DNA of 64,000 nt from Pyrinomonadaceae bacterium (GCA_021228405.1 JAJQRF010000005.1:248001-312000), one strand, 5' to 3'; shown: positions 35,593-44,790, counted from the first letter of the stretch. Numbers and translations are program-made. Notes: a model not told the origin generated them from the letters alone.

Positions 35593-38250
35593 ATGAGTAA
35601 ATTCTCCCGCAAAATTTGTCGTCCGCTGTTTGCCTTTGCGCTGGTTGTTGTTTTCTGCGTCATTTCAGCCATTGCAGACGAAAAGGATTCCGCCGAAATC
35701 GCGCAAACTTTGAGGGATTTTTACACGAGCTATCAGACGAGAAATTTGACCGAATGGAAGAAATACTGGCACGACAATTCACCGGTTTCGACAGGACGCG
35801 AGCGGGGTTTCAAGGAATGGAATTTATCAGCCGAACCGCAAAAGATAGTTTCGATAAATGTCGAAAAAGGCTGGGATAAAACTTTTGCGGTCGTCGAGAT
35901 CGAAGTTTCTCCAAACGCGGAAAAAAGGCATCTCGGATTAATTAAAGAAAGAAACGAATGGAAAATCTGGCACGAATCGCCGCTCAATGATTATCTGTCG
36001 GCAAAAAAACTGACCGAGAAGAAATTTAATGACAATGCGGCGGTTGATCTGAGCGACGAAGGCATCGTCAGCGCGTTGAGTTGGATCGGCTACGAGTTTT
36101 ATGAAAAAAGAGAGTTTGAAAATTCGCTCGAAGTTTTCGCTTTAGCCGAAAAAGCCGCGCAGAAATCCGGCGATGCGGCGGCACGTGTCAGTTCGCTGAT
36201 CTTTTGCGGTCACGACCTGCTGGAATCGGGACAGGCGCAGAAGTCTCTGGAAAAATACAAACAAGCCTTTCAAATCTCGCAAACGGAAAATTTTCAAACG
36301 GGAACGATTCGCGCTTTGAGCGGCATCGGCAATGCGGCGAACGTCTTAGGACAATATTTCGAGTCGCGCAATGCGCAGGAAAAGCGGCTGGAAATGCTCC
36401 GAAAAACCAACAATAAAAACCGCATCGCCATTACGCTGAAAAATCTCGGAAACACTTATTTTTATCTCGGGGAATATGAAAAAGCCTTGAATTCGTATCT
36501 CGAAAGCGAAAAACTCGGATTTCAGGACATCGGTTTAATGCTCAATATCGCGGCGGTTTTGAGCGAAATCGGCAAATATACCGAAGCCGAAAAAAGATTT
36601 CAGAACGGGCTTTTGCTCGCCCGCGATGCCAATAATTCAGCCGAGATCGGACGTGCTTTGAACGGAATCGGTTTAGCCGCCTTCAAACGCGCTCAATTTC
36701 AGGAAGCGATCTCATTTTTCCGCCAGAGTTTGAAGGAAGGAACTGCGCTCGGCAAAGACGAGCAATCCAAAATCCTACTCAATCAAGGCTACAGTTTTTA
36801 TAAATTGCAGGATTTCGCCGCCGCTTCCGAACTGACCGAAAAGGCGATCGAGATTGCCAGAGAAACCGAAAGCCCCGAGCCGATCTGGTTTGGTCAATAC
36901 GTTTTAGGCAAAATCTTAAAAAAACAAAACAAAAATCCGCTTGCCAGGCAAGAGTTTGAAAAATCCGTCGGGTTTATCGAAGACTGGCTGAACAAAAATC
37001 AGAACGCCGACGGTCTAGAAAGTTTTTTCCAGGATAAAGTCGAGCCCTACAGAGAATTGATCGGTTTGCTGACCGAGCAGAACGAATATGAAAAAGCGTT
37101 ATATTACGCCGAATTGTCGAAAGCCAAAACGTTGCTCAAAGTCATCAAAGGCGTAAATCAAAAGCCCGAAACACAATCCGTTTTTTCTTTGACGACGGCT
37201 TCGGAACTATTGAAGGACAGCGAAACGGCTCTGCTCGAATACGTCGTCGCCGAAGATGTGGCTTATATTTTTCTGCTGACGAAATCGCCGAAAGCCAATT
37301 CGCCGCAGTTGACCGTTCGCAAAATTTCCGTCAGCCGCAATCAACTCGAAAATTCGATCATCAATTTAAGAAACAAATTAGCCGCCGAAAACTACGATTT
37401 TGCCGACCAATCCGCCCAACTTTACAACTTGCTGATTCGTCCGGTCGAAGACAAATTAGCGAATAAGAAAAAGCTCGTGATCGTTCCCGACAGCGTGATC
37501 TGGAGCTTGCCGTTTCAATCGTTAAAAGCAAATTCGACCGATTTTTTATGGGAACGATTTTCCATCACATATTCGCGCTCGCTGACTTCACTGATCGATT
37601 CGGCGAACCGTCACAGATCGCAGGAAATCAAAAAAACTTCACTTCTCGGCATCGCCAATCCGTCGTCCGCATTCGCCGAACAGATTCCGTTTGCAGAGGA
37701 AAGCATTAAAGAGATCAGCCCGTTTTACAATTCGGAAGAATCGCAGATTTTTACGGGAAATACGGCAACCGAAGAAAAGATCAAGGCGGTCATTTCGGAT
37801 TACGACATCGTTCATTTCGCAACACACGGTTATCTCGATAATCAAAGTCCGATGTCGTCTTACCTGCAACTGACGACAAACGATTTTTCCGAAAACGGCA
37901 AATTGGAAGCGAACGAAATTCAAAATCTGAAGATGAAAGCCGATCTCGTAGTGCTTGCCGGATGTGAAACGGGACGCGGCAAACTGCTTGACGGCGAAGG
38001 GCTTATCGGGATTGCGTGGGCTTTGGAAAAAGCCGGAGTGCCGACTTTGGTAACGAGCCAATGGAAAGTACGCGACCGTAACACGAAGGATTTAATGACC
38101 GAATTTCATCGTTTGTGGAGAAAAAGTCTGGCGGAAAACAAACCGCTCAGTGTTTCCGAAGCATTGCGCGAAGCAGCTTTGTCAATCCGCAAAAAGCATC
38201 CGCATCCGTTTTACTGGGCTGGCTTTGCGGTGATGGGAAACAATTTTTAG
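35593..38250 (+). CDS. Exported TPR-CHAT caspase-like protease
   Basis: This 885-residue protein has a signal peptide (FALVVVFCVISAIA, cleavage before DEKDS). A SnoaL/NTF2-like region covers residues ~35-140, and TPR repeats ~150-480 (for example NLGNTYFYLGEYEKALNSYL). A CHAT domain spans ~540-885: H745 in ATHG and C791 in AGCETG form the His/Cys dyad, followed by GIAWALEKAGVPTLVTSQW. CHAT domains are caspase-like proteases. The stop is 14 bp before a sigma-like gene, and a membrane zinc-finger protein follows, so it may cut the anti-sigma protein outside the cytoplasm. That link is inference. Confidence 0.88.
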   Translation: MSKFSRKICRPLFAFALVVVFCVISAIADEKDSAEIAQTLRDFYTSYQTRNLTEWKKYWHDNSPVSTGRERGFKEWNLSAEPQKIVSINVEKGWDKTFAVVEIEVSPNAEKRHLGLIKERNEWKIWHESPLNDYLSAKKLTEKKFNDNAAVDLSDEGIVSALSWIGYEFYEKREFENSLEVFALAEKAAQKSGDAAARVSSLIFCGHDLLESGQAQKSLEKYKQAFQISQTENFQTGTIRALSGIGNAANVLGQYFESRNAQEKRLEMLRKTNNKNRIAITLKNLGNTYFYLGEYEKALNSYLESEKLGFQDIGLMLNIAAVLSEIGKYTEAEKRFQNGLLLARDANNSAEIGRALNGIGLAAFKRAQFQEAISFFRQSLKEGTALGKDEQSKILLNQGYSFYKLQDFAAASELTEKAIEIARETESPEPIWFGQYVLGKILKKQNKNPLARQEFEKSVGFIEDWLNKNQNADGLESFFQDKVEPYRELIGLLTEQNEYEKALYYAELSKAKTLLKVIKGVNQKPETQSVFSLTTASELLKDSETALLEYVVAEDVAYIFLLTKSPKANSPQLTVRKISVSRNQLENSIINLRNKLAAENYDFADQSAQLYNLLIRPVEDKLANKKKLVIVPDSVIWSLPFQSLKANSTDFLWERFSITYSRSLTSLIDSANRHRSQEIKKTSLLGIANPSSAFAEQIPFAEESIKEISPFYNSEESQIFTGNTATEEKIKAVISDYDIVHFATHGYLDNQSPMSSYLQLTTNDFSENGKLEANEIQNLKMKADLVVLAGCETGRGKLLDGEGLIGIAWALEKAGVPTLVTSQWKVRDRNTKDLMTEFHRLWRKSLAENKPLSVSEALREAALSIRKKHPHPFYWAGFAVMGNNF

Positions 38251-38264
38251 GGGAATTTTGAGCA

Positions 38265-39092
38265 ATGATGCAGATCGAAAGTAACAATTCAAACTTGCGC
38301 AGAACGAACGATCCGTTGCTGATTCCTTTTTTAACTTCGGAAACCCGCGAAAATTCGCAAATTATTCTGCACAAGCTTTTTGAAGAACACGCCGACCCGA
38401 TCTGCAACAGCATCGTCAGTTTTAGGACGAGAAATCTGTTCGGCTTGAGCTATGTCGAAAAAGAGATTTTGCGCGAAGATTTGAAACAGGAAGTGCGCCT
38501 GAAAATTCTCGCACACCTGCGCTATCTGCAAAACAATCCGACGACCGAACCGATCTACGATTTCCGCAATTACGTGGCGCGAATCACGCATAATCTGCTT
38601 CACGACTATTTTCGCGCCGAGTTTCGTTCGGCGGAAACGACCCGCTCACGCGATATTCAGCTTCCGAAAAGCGAAATCAAAAAGAACGAATGGCAGGAAT
38701 TTGAACTTCCAGTTTCGGAAAATGTCCAATTATTGCCCGAATTTGCCGTCAATATTGAAGATGAAGAAGAGCGCATCATTCAATTACAAACGATCTGGCA
38801 GGAACTCTGCAAGCTTCCCGCGCATCAATGCGCTTCGTGGCTTTTGAAAATCGCCGATAAAAACGACGATTCGACGCTGAAATGGCTTCCCGTTTTCCAA
38901 ATCGCTACGATTCGCGAGATCGCTTCGGCAATCGGGCTGGCTCCCGAAAAACTTGCTTCGATCTGGTCGGAACTGCCTTTGCAAGACCAAAAGATCGGCG
39001 AATTGTTCGGCGCGTCGCAACGTCAGGTGATAAATTGGCGCAAATCCGCCAATGAATGTTTACAACGCAGAATGCGAAAAAAACTTAAATAA
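38265..39092 (+). CDS. Sigma-70-like transcription factor
   Basis: A double ATG at 38265/38268 starts a 275-residue protein. DLKQEVRLKILAHL and FRNYVARITHNLLHDYFRAEF match sigma region 2. A C-terminal HTH, GELFGASQRQVINWRKSANEC, corresponds to region 4. A middle domain of about 80 residues separates them. Its layout resembles the regulator at 2609. It starts 14 bp after the TPR-CHAT gene with an AGGGG-like site inside the overlap, so the two are translated together. A partner anti-sigma (39179) follows after 86 bp. Confidence 0.75.
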   Translation: MMQIESNNSNLRRTNDPLLIPFLTSETRENSQIILHKLFEEHADPICNSIVSFRTRNLFGLSYVEKEILREDLKQEVRLKILAHLRYLQNNPTTEPIYDFRNYVARITHNLLHDYFRAEFRSAETTRSRDIQLPKSEIKKNEWQEFELPVSENVQLLPEFAVNIEDEEERIIQLQTIWQELCKLPAHQCASWLLKIADKNDDSTLKWLPVFQIATIREIASAIGLAPEKLASIWSELPLQDQKIGELFGASQRQVINWRKSANECLQRRMRKKLK

Positions 39093-39178
39093 TAATGACG
39101 TTTTTTGCGGTCGAAATGGTAACATCCGTTCGCCGTCTGCGTCTTTTATATTAAACGTCGGAAAATTTAATATTTTTA

Positions 39179-40099
39179 ATGAGAGCACACTTAAACCACA
39201 TCGAAATCTTAAAATACAGGCAGGCAACGCTACCACCGCTCGAACTGCTCGAAGTCGATTGTCATTTGGAAAATTGCGACCAATGCCGAATGAAGCTCAG
39301 ACAAAATCAGGAATTGGCGATACTTTACAATTCATTTTTTGAACCGCTGAACGGCGCAACCGAGGAAGAAAACTCCCGATTGCTTAAAATCCGCTTCAAA
39401 GAACGCTGGAGGCAACTGAAATCTTTGCATTTTTTTCCCGTGGGAACACTTCTCACTAACTGGCGGCGGCAAACCGCTCTGGCGGGTTTGGTGTTCCTGA
39501 TTGCAAGCGGATTTTTGATCTTCAGCCTGACCAAGAATGAAACAAACGAGGTCGCGGGAAATATCGTGCCGACTCAGGAAAATAAGACTGCGGGCGAAAA
39601 TCAAATTATCACGCCGACGACGGTTGAGCCGGTCGAAACGGTCGAGCCGCCGAAAATTTATTCAAAGAGCGTCAAAGCGGCACCAACCGATAAGGATTTG
39701 ATCGCGAAGAAAACATCTCCGACGGCTAAAAAACCCGAACCCGATCTGGTTGTCAAAGTAGATTCGCTCGAAACCGACCGGAGCAATACTTTATCGAACG
39801 ATGCAAACCCGAAAGAAGCGGTGAACGCACCGTTCAAAGTCGAGATAAAACCTCTGAAAAAAGGTTTAAGCATCGATTTTTCCGACATCGAAAAAGCTGA
39901 TGAATATGAGATTTACATTGCAGAAATGCCCGATTTCATTACCGTCAGCCGCGAAAAAACAAAAAGATCGAGATCGTCGATTTCGCTTAACAAACTGGCA
40001 AAGGGAAAAGATTACGTTTTACAAATTACGGCATTGAATCAAGGAATGCCGATTCAATCGGTCAAGAGAAAGTTAAATCTCAAGACTGCTCCAAATTAA
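39179..40099 (+). CDS. Membrane zinc-finger protein, likely anti-sigma
   Basis: This 306-residue protein has a cytoplasmic N-terminus with C28-H29-x3-C33-x2-C36 (VDCHLENCDQC), the zinc pattern of zf-HC2 anti-sigma domains. One membrane helix follows at 99-118 (TALAGLVFLIASGFLIFSLT). The outer part is first a Pro/Thr-rich linker (TPTTVEPVETVEPPK), then a fibronectin-like domain with EKADEYEIYIAEMP. Its position after the sigma-like gene and topology suggest it tethers that factor. The long extracytoplasmic domain could be the cleavage substrate of the exported CHAT protease. No homologue is known to me. Confidence 0.7.
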   Translation: MRAHLNHIEILKYRQATLPPLELLEVDCHLENCDQCRMKLRQNQELAILYNSFFEPLNGATEEENSRLLKIRFKERWRQLKSLHFFPVGTLLTNWRRQTALAGLVFLIASGFLIFSLTKNETNEVAGNIVPTQENKTAGENQIITPTTVEPVETVEPPKIYSKSVKAAPTDKDLIAKKTSPTAKKPEPDLVVKVDSLETDRSNTLSNDANPKEAVNAPFKVEIKPLKKGLSIDFSDIEKADEYEIYIAEMPDFITVSREKTKRSRSSISLNKLAKGKDYVLQITALNQGMPIQSVKRKLNLKTAPN

Positions 40100-40154
40100 A
40101 TAAACAATTTCCGGGCTTATCAGGATAATTGTTTAAAACTGAGGATAAAACCTG

Positions 40155-40814
40155 ATGAATACTAAAACAAAGTGCTTATTATTTTTTGTAGTCCCGTTTT
40201 TTGTCGGAATTTTCTTAATAAACTTATCTTTGATAAAAACTATCAACGCCGGCGGACCGACCACAACTTTGTCGCATACCAACGACAGACCCGATTCTTA
40301 TGCTATGTGTTCAGGTCATACTTCCGATACTCATTCGGTCGGCGTGATGTCGAGCGGAATCTGGATGCCGCAGGTTACGACGGAATCCGACTGGATTACC
40401 GTGCTTAATACGGAACCGGTCCGCGGCATCGGCTTCGTTCAATACCGCGTCGCCAAAAACTTTACGCCGTATATCAGGGCAGGTGTAATTACGATCGGAA
40501 ATCAAAATTTTACGATTTTGCAGGAACCTTTCGACGAAACAAAACCCTGCCCGGTCGAAACCAACCCTGCCGATGTCAGACTTTCCAATTCAGGCGGAAG
40601 CGTTGCTTTGGAAATGGATGACCACGGTTTGAATCAAAATTGGGAAATAGCCGCCAGTCAGGTCGAATGGCTGTTTCTCGGACAGCCGACGGGACGCGGT
40701 TCAGGTGCGACAAGTTTTGAAATTTTACTAAACAATACGGGCGAGCCGCGAATGACCACCGTAACGATTGCGGGCAAAACAATCCCGATCATTCAAGGAG
40801 GAAGTAACAGATAA
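40155..40814 (+). CDS. Secreted BACON-like domain protein
   Basis: This 219-residue protein has an N-terminal hydrophobic signal (FFVVPFFVGIFLINLSLIK). Two Ig-like repeats follow, of the BACON style: SDWITVLNTEPVRGIGFVQYR with RAGVITIGNQNFTILQE, and SQVEWLFLGQPTGRGS with RMTTVTIAGKTIPIIQ. BACON domains bind glycans or proteins outside the cell; the ligand is unknown. It is 55 bp after the anti-sigma-like gene and is followed by a long hairpin, ending the CHAT operon. Confidence 0.7.
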   Translation: MNTKTKCLLFFVVPFFVGIFLINLSLIKTINAGGPTTTLSHTNDRPDSYAMCSGHTSDTHSVGVMSSGIWMPQVTTESDWITVLNTEPVRGIGFVQYRVAKNFTPYIRAGVITIGNQNFTILQEPFDETKPCPVETNPADVRLSNSGGSVALEMDDHGLNQNWEIAASQVEWLFLGQPTGRGSGATSFEILLNNTGEPRMTTVTIAGKTIPIIQGGSNR

Positions 40815-40839
40815 TTTTACCTATTCGTAAAAATATCAA

Positions 40840-40874
40840 AGCCTGAATTTCATATAGCCGATGAAATTCAGGCT
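40840..40874 (+). terminator. Long perfect hairpin after the CHAT operon
   Basis: AGCCTGAATTTCAT (40840-40853) and its reverse complement (40861-40874) make a 14 bp stem around ATAGCCG. No T-run follows directly. A second stem, GATAAGATG (40905-40913) with CATCTTATC (40929-40937), lies 31 bp further on. The pair fills the gap before the Tat genes and could also act as an RNA-stability or regulatory structure. Confidence 0.65.
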
Positions 40875-41107
40875 GGTCGTAAACGATCTTTGTCTGTTTT
40901 GACAGATAAGATGATACATTGACAGACACATCTTATCTCAAAAAACTCCAAAGATTCAACATCAATCAAAATCAAACGGATTCCCGGGACAATATTCAGG
41001 GAAATTAGTTTGTCATTTCGGATAATTTGAACTCCGGACACGGCAGACTGCGGCTAAATTTCGCCCTGAGATCGAATCCGAAAGAATCCGAAAGTGAGAA
41101 TAAAAAT

Positions 41108-41818
41108 ATGAAGGAAAATGACAATCAGGATAAGAAAAAAAAGAAAAATGACCGCCGCGATTTTTTGAAGAAAGCGGCAATAGGAACGCTCGGGGCTTCG
41201 GCATTGATCGCCGGTCTGGGCACTTCGGAAAAGGCTTTTGCAAGACTGCTTTCAATGAAAACCAATGCCCACATCGACGAATTTTTCCAACGCGTTCGTT
41301 CATCGCGGCTTCTCCCGCAAGCCGATGCCAATCTGGTTCAGAGTATCGATAATTTCGTTCAGGCGGCTTCGCAGAATGATGCAATCGTCAGCAATGCCAA
41401 CCGCTTGCTTCAACATTTTGCCGACCGTGTTGCTTTGACATCGCGGGAACAACGGACCGTTTTGGGAATCCCCAAATCTGCCAGCGATCTGTTGACGGGC
41501 GGCTATCTGGCTTCACTTCAAGCATTGAGAACCGCGCCGCTTTCGACGCGGGATTTCGACGGTTTGCTGTCCGATGTAGATTCGTTGATAAATCGCCTCG
41601 AACCCGAATTTCTTTCGCGCGCGCTCCCGCAGCTTCAAATGGAAATGAGCAACGACTCAGAATTTTCCGCCCAGATCGGCAGAGCGACGGAAAATATGAG
41701 TTCGGCTTTCGGCAGACTTGCGCCGCCGATCGAGATCGGGGCGACCTTTGAAGTGCCGACCTGGGTTGCAGTTGTCGCAACTGTGGTAATCATCGTGCTC
41801 ATCATTGTTCTGAAATAA
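41108..41818 (+). CDS. Tat-signal protein with hydrophobic C-terminal tail, unknown (copy A)
   Basis: The ATG 41108 start gives 236 residues. The N-terminus has a twin-arginine signal: RRDFLKK, then AAIGTLGASALIAGLG, then AFA. The middle 170 residues are alpha-helical, Ala/Ser-rich, and carry GYLASLQALRTAPL. The C-terminus is a 20-residue hydrophobic run (VAVVATVVIIVLIIVL) ending in a single Lys. It is paralogous in layout to the next gene. Tat export plus a C-terminal anchor suggests a folded, possibly cofactor-bearing protein held in the membrane by its tail. I know no family. Confidence 0.7.
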   Translation: MKENDNQDKKKKKNDRRDFLKKAAIGTLGASALIAGLGTSEKAFARLLSMKTNAHIDEFFQRVRSSRLLPQADANLVQSIDNFVQAASQNDAIVSNANRLLQHFADRVALTSREQRTVLGIPKSASDLLTGGYLASLQALRTAPLSTRDFDGLLSDVDSLINRLEPEFLSRALPQLQMEMSNDSEFSAQIGRATENMSSAFGRLAPPIEIGATFEVPTWVAVVATVVIIVLIIVLK

Positions 41819-41904
41819 ATTCGGAAACTTTTGATTAAGCATAATTTCAGCAGGATTTGAGAAATCCGCAAACCAAAAATAAAACAATAAGGAGCTAGAG
41901 AAAA

Positions 41905-42621
41905 ATGTCGAAAAAAAATAACAAAGAAGAAAATTCAACCGATAAATCGAGACGCAGTTTTATCCGCAATGCGGCATTAGGTGCCGCCGGAATCACGCTC
42001 GGATTGACGCTGACCCGCGCCGAAAAAGCATTGGCAAAATTTGCATCGCGCCACGCTGACGATTTCTTTTCAAAAGCAGGCGGTTTAACTCCGGGAAGAG
42101 GCGATAGTTCCGCCTTCACATCGGTTTACGAACAGGTAAATTCGATGATGGAAAGAAATCCCGAATTCAAGGCAAACGCCGACCGCATTTTTGCCAATGT
42201 GATGAACAATACCAGTCGTTTCGCTTTTACAAATCCTAAAACGAGCTTAGGTTTGCACACCGACGTTACCAATTTGCTGGCAACGGCTTATCTGGGCGGT
42301 TTGTCGAGCTTGCGCAGTAATGTTCCGACCAGCGATCAAATCGCCGGAATTCTTTCCAATCCGTCGAGCGTTGACCGTTTTATCGAAAGCGGTTTCGTAA
42401 ATAACCTTTACGAAAGATCGAACGTGGAAGCGGAAACCAACGAAACATTCAGGGCGAATCTGAACACGGCTGTTTCCCAACTCGAAGGCGTTGTCGGAAG
42501 ACAAAGGGAAAATGATTGCTGGGTTCCGGTTTATCAAAACGGCGTACTTGTCGGATATGAACCGTGCTGGGTCGTCGTCGTGGTCGTGGTGATAATCATC
42601 ATCGTGTTAATTCTCAAATAA
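41905..42621 (+). CDS. Tat-signal protein with hydrophobic C-terminal tail, unknown (copy B)
   Basis: This 238-residue protein starts at ATG 41905 with AAGGAG at 41889-41894. It has RRSFIRN, then AALGAAGITLGLTL, the twin-arginine signal, followed by a helical region with AYLGGLSSLRSNVPT that parallels GYLASLQALRTAPL in copy A. The C-terminus is a pure Val/Ile tail (VVVVVVVIIIIVLIL) plus Lys, preceded by a Cys pair (NDCWVP and EPCW) absent from copy A. It begins 86 bp after copy A. Unknown role; the pair follows the CHAT/sigma locus but behind a hairpin. Confidence 0.7.
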   Translation: MSKKNNKEENSTDKSRRSFIRNAALGAAGITLGLTLTRAEKALAKFASRHADDFFSKAGGLTPGRGDSSAFTSVYEQVNSMMERNPEFKANADRIFANVMNNTSRFAFTNPKTSLGLHTDVTNLLATAYLGGLSSLRSNVPTSDQIAGILSNPSSVDRFIESGFVNNLYERSNVEAETNETFRANLNTAVSQLEGVVGRQRENDCWVPVYQNGVLVGYEPCWVVVVVVVIIIIVLILK

Positions 42622-42660
42622 TAACTTAGACAAATCTTTTGACCGAATCGCTGTGAAAAA

Positions 42661-42697
42661 AGAAGGCGTAAAGATTAAACTTCACGCCTTCTTTTTC
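42661..42697. terminator. Bidirectional terminator
   Basis: AGAAGGCGTAAAG (42661-42673) pairs with CTTCACGCCTTCT (42680-42692) with one mismatch, flanked by A- and T-rich runs. It separates the Tat genes from the convergent META gene. Confidence 0.85.
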
Positions 42698-42709
42698 AAT
42701 CGAAAATCT

Positions 42710-43507
42710 TTATTTGTTTTCACCTCTGAAGGTCAGCAAAAGCGATTTATCCTGATAAAGATATAACTTTTCGCCTTTGATCTCGTAACGATTCACGTTT
42801 TGCACGCCGTTCAAAAACGATCTTTCGATGTCCATTCGTTCGTCTTCGATACAGGCACGAAAAGTCGAAATCGCTTGTGTGATCTTCAAATCTTGTCCGT
42901 CCGCTTCATAATCCGCGCCGAAAACGTTACAACTCGTATTTCCGCCCGCACTTTGTTTTGCCTTATTGAAAACGATAAAAGCGTCGGCTTCGACTTTAGT
43001 GACCGATTTGTTATTGACCGCTTCGAGAATCCATTTTTTATCTTCCAGTTTGATAGAATCGTTATCCGCTCCGGCATTTTTTACGGGTTTCACCAATCTC
43101 AATTTCGCGATCTGGCGTTTGCCTTCATACAGCTTCAAAACATCTCCGTTTTTCCTGAACGATGTTGTTTTATCCAAAACGTTAAGAAATTGCGTTTCGA
43201 TGTGCATTTCATTCTTACCCGAACAAAACATTTTCGTCGTTCCGATGTCCGAAAAGTTCAATTTTTTTCCTTCGATCTCGAAAGTTCCGAACAAACGATT
43301 GCATCCGGCGTTTCCCGTCAAACGGTTTCCGCCTTCGCTGAATTCGATAAATGCTTTCGTATCTTTGATTTGTTTGCCTTTGATTGCCGTCGGAATCCAA
43401 CGTTGCGAGATGTATCCGCTCGTCAGATTTTGTGCAAATACGTTCAAACCGAATATTGAAATGATTGCGAATAAATAGAATATTTTGTTGATTTGATTGA
43501 ATTTCAT
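42710..43507 (-). CDS. Secreted double META-domain protein
   Basis: This 265-residue protein has a signal peptide (FYLFAIISIFGLNVFAQ). It then carries two META (HslJ-like) domains, at about 30-130 and 150-260. Each has the family's conserved core: GNAGCNRLFGTFEIEG with CSGKNEMHIETQFLNVL, and GNTSCNVFGADYEADG with CIEDERMDIERSFLNGV. HslJ-type domains occur in heat-shock or envelope-stress lipoproteins. The tandem arrangement suggests internal duplication. The ligand is unknown. Confidence 0.88.
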   Translation of the reverse strand: MKFNQINKIFYLFAIISIFGLNVFAQNLTSGYISQRWIPTAIKGKQIKDTKAFIEFSEGGNRLTGNAGCNRLFGTFEIEGKKLNFSDIGTTKMFCSGKNEMHIETQFLNVLDKTTSFRKNGDVLKLYEGKRQIAKLRLVKPVKNAGADNDSIKLEDKKWILEAVNNKSVTKVEADAFIVFNKAKQSAGGNTSCNVFGADYEADGQDLKITQAISTFRACIEDERMDIERSFLNGVQNVNRYEIKGEKLYLYQDKSLLLTFRGENK

Positions 43508-43910
43508 AATCTTCCCTTTTCGTTCGTCTTGTTTTTTATGATGATAATTTTCGCGGCTTGCACGAACTTTTTTATCTTTCGAGCCGCATTTTTTGAACGA
43601 TTCGGGAAAATTGTTCTTGCAAAATATTTTCGGGAAAGGTAAACTGTTTCCCGTTGATTCGAGTTTTGTGTTTTATTTTCAATAATCTAAAGCGGATTAA
43701 CTAATTCAAAACTTTAAGAAAATAAATTTTAAATCTAACCGAATTTGCCGTGTGCAAATTTTGCAACTCATAAACTCAAATCAGCATCAACAGATTTGGC
43801 TAAAATTGCCGTTTCCCCGTTGAATTTTTCGATGAAATCTTTTCTTTTTAGCCGCGTTTCGACGCAGGATTAAATCAATCCCAAAATTCCAATATTCCGT
43901 GGAGGAAAAT
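43508..43910. other. Intergenic region, no feature recognised
   Basis: About 400 AT-rich bases between divergent META and lectin-like genes. It must include both promoters. I see no hairpin, repeat or coding frame that stands out. Confidence 0.5.
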
Positions 43911-44699
43911 ATGTCTTTTAATTCCAAGTTTTTTCGCTTAGTTTGTGCCGTTTGCCTGGTCTTTTCCCTGTCCGTTCTGGCTTTTGCCGATACGATCAGA
44001 TTAAAGGACGGAAGTATCATCAAGGGAAAAATCACAGGTTTTTCAGGCGGAAAATTTACCGTCGTGATGGGACAGAAACAGATGTCCTTTTCTGCCGATG
44101 AGATCGAGTCGATCCTGTTCGATTCGATGAACGGAAATGCTGAAACCGTTAAAATATCCGATCAGAAAACGCCGTCGAACTCCAACTCGACCGTGATTAC
44201 GGTCGGGCAAACCACGAAAACTTCTGCGCCGCAAACAAGTTCGCCGCGTGTCATTACGACCGACACGGTAGCTCAGAACGCGCCCGCGACCATCGAACCG
44301 AAACCGACCGTTGTCGGTAAGGCGAAACCGATCGAACTCGGCGTGAAGGTTTTAGCCGACAACACGGCAAACGGCTGGACGAATTCGGGTTGGGTCGTCA
44401 GAAAAGGTCAGCGAATCCGCATCACGAGCGGCGGACGCGTTTCGCTCGGAAACGGACGTTTTTCGACTTCGACCGGAATTTCTTCGTTGCCCGACAATGA
44501 AAAGCTGATGAAAAGTGTCGCGACGGGCGCATTGATCGCGGTAATCGGCGACGATAACAACGATTTTATTTATGTCGGCGGTGAGCGCGAATTTATTGCC
44601 GAACGCGACGGAGCCTTGTTTTTGGGCGTGAACGAGGGGAATCTTGATGACAATTCGGGCGCGTTTGATGTCAAGATCGAGATCGATCCGAACATTTAG
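43911..44699 (+). CDS. Secreted protein with PA-IL-like lectin domain
   Basis: ATG 43911 is preceded by GGAGG (43901-43905), giving 262 residues. A signal peptide ends at LAFA. Residues ~25-65 (DTIRLKDGSIIKGKITGF) are a small beta domain. After a Ser/Thr/Pro linker, residues ~145-262 resemble the galactose-binding PA-IL (LecA) fold: VLADNTANGWTNSGWVV, GALIAVIGDDNNDFIYVGG and GALFLGVNEGNLDDNSG, with Asp/Asn residues typical of its calcium site. It may bind sugars outside the cell. Confidence 0.75.
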   Translation: MSFNSKFFRLVCAVCLVFSLSVLAFADTIRLKDGSIIKGKITGFSGGKFTVVMGQKQMSFSADEIESILFDSMNGNAETVKISDQKTPSNSNSTVITVGQTTKTSAPQTSSPRVITTDTVAQNAPATIEPKPTVVGKAKPIELGVKVLADNTANGWTNSGWVVRKGQRIRITSGGRVSLGNGRFSTSTGISSLPDNEKLMKSVATGALIAVIGDDNNDFIYVGGEREFIAERDGALFLGVNEGNLDDNSGAFDVKIEIDPNI

Positions 44700-44723
44700 T
44701 CTTAAAAGCTACTTCAATCAGGT

Positions 44724-44790
44724 AAATACGGCGGTCACGGAGATATTTTTGCTTTCGGCAATTGATATTTCCCGATCGCCGTATTTTATT
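44724..44790 (+). terminator. Long-loop terminator
   Basis: AAATACGGCG (44724-44733) pairs with CGCCGTATTT (44777-44786), then TATTTTC. The loop is 43 bases, so the call is moderate. Confidence 0.55.

Noticed and set aside
43508-43910. Possible small RNA in the gap before the lectin-like gene
   Set aside because: No stable stem or promoter-terminator pair could be found by eye.
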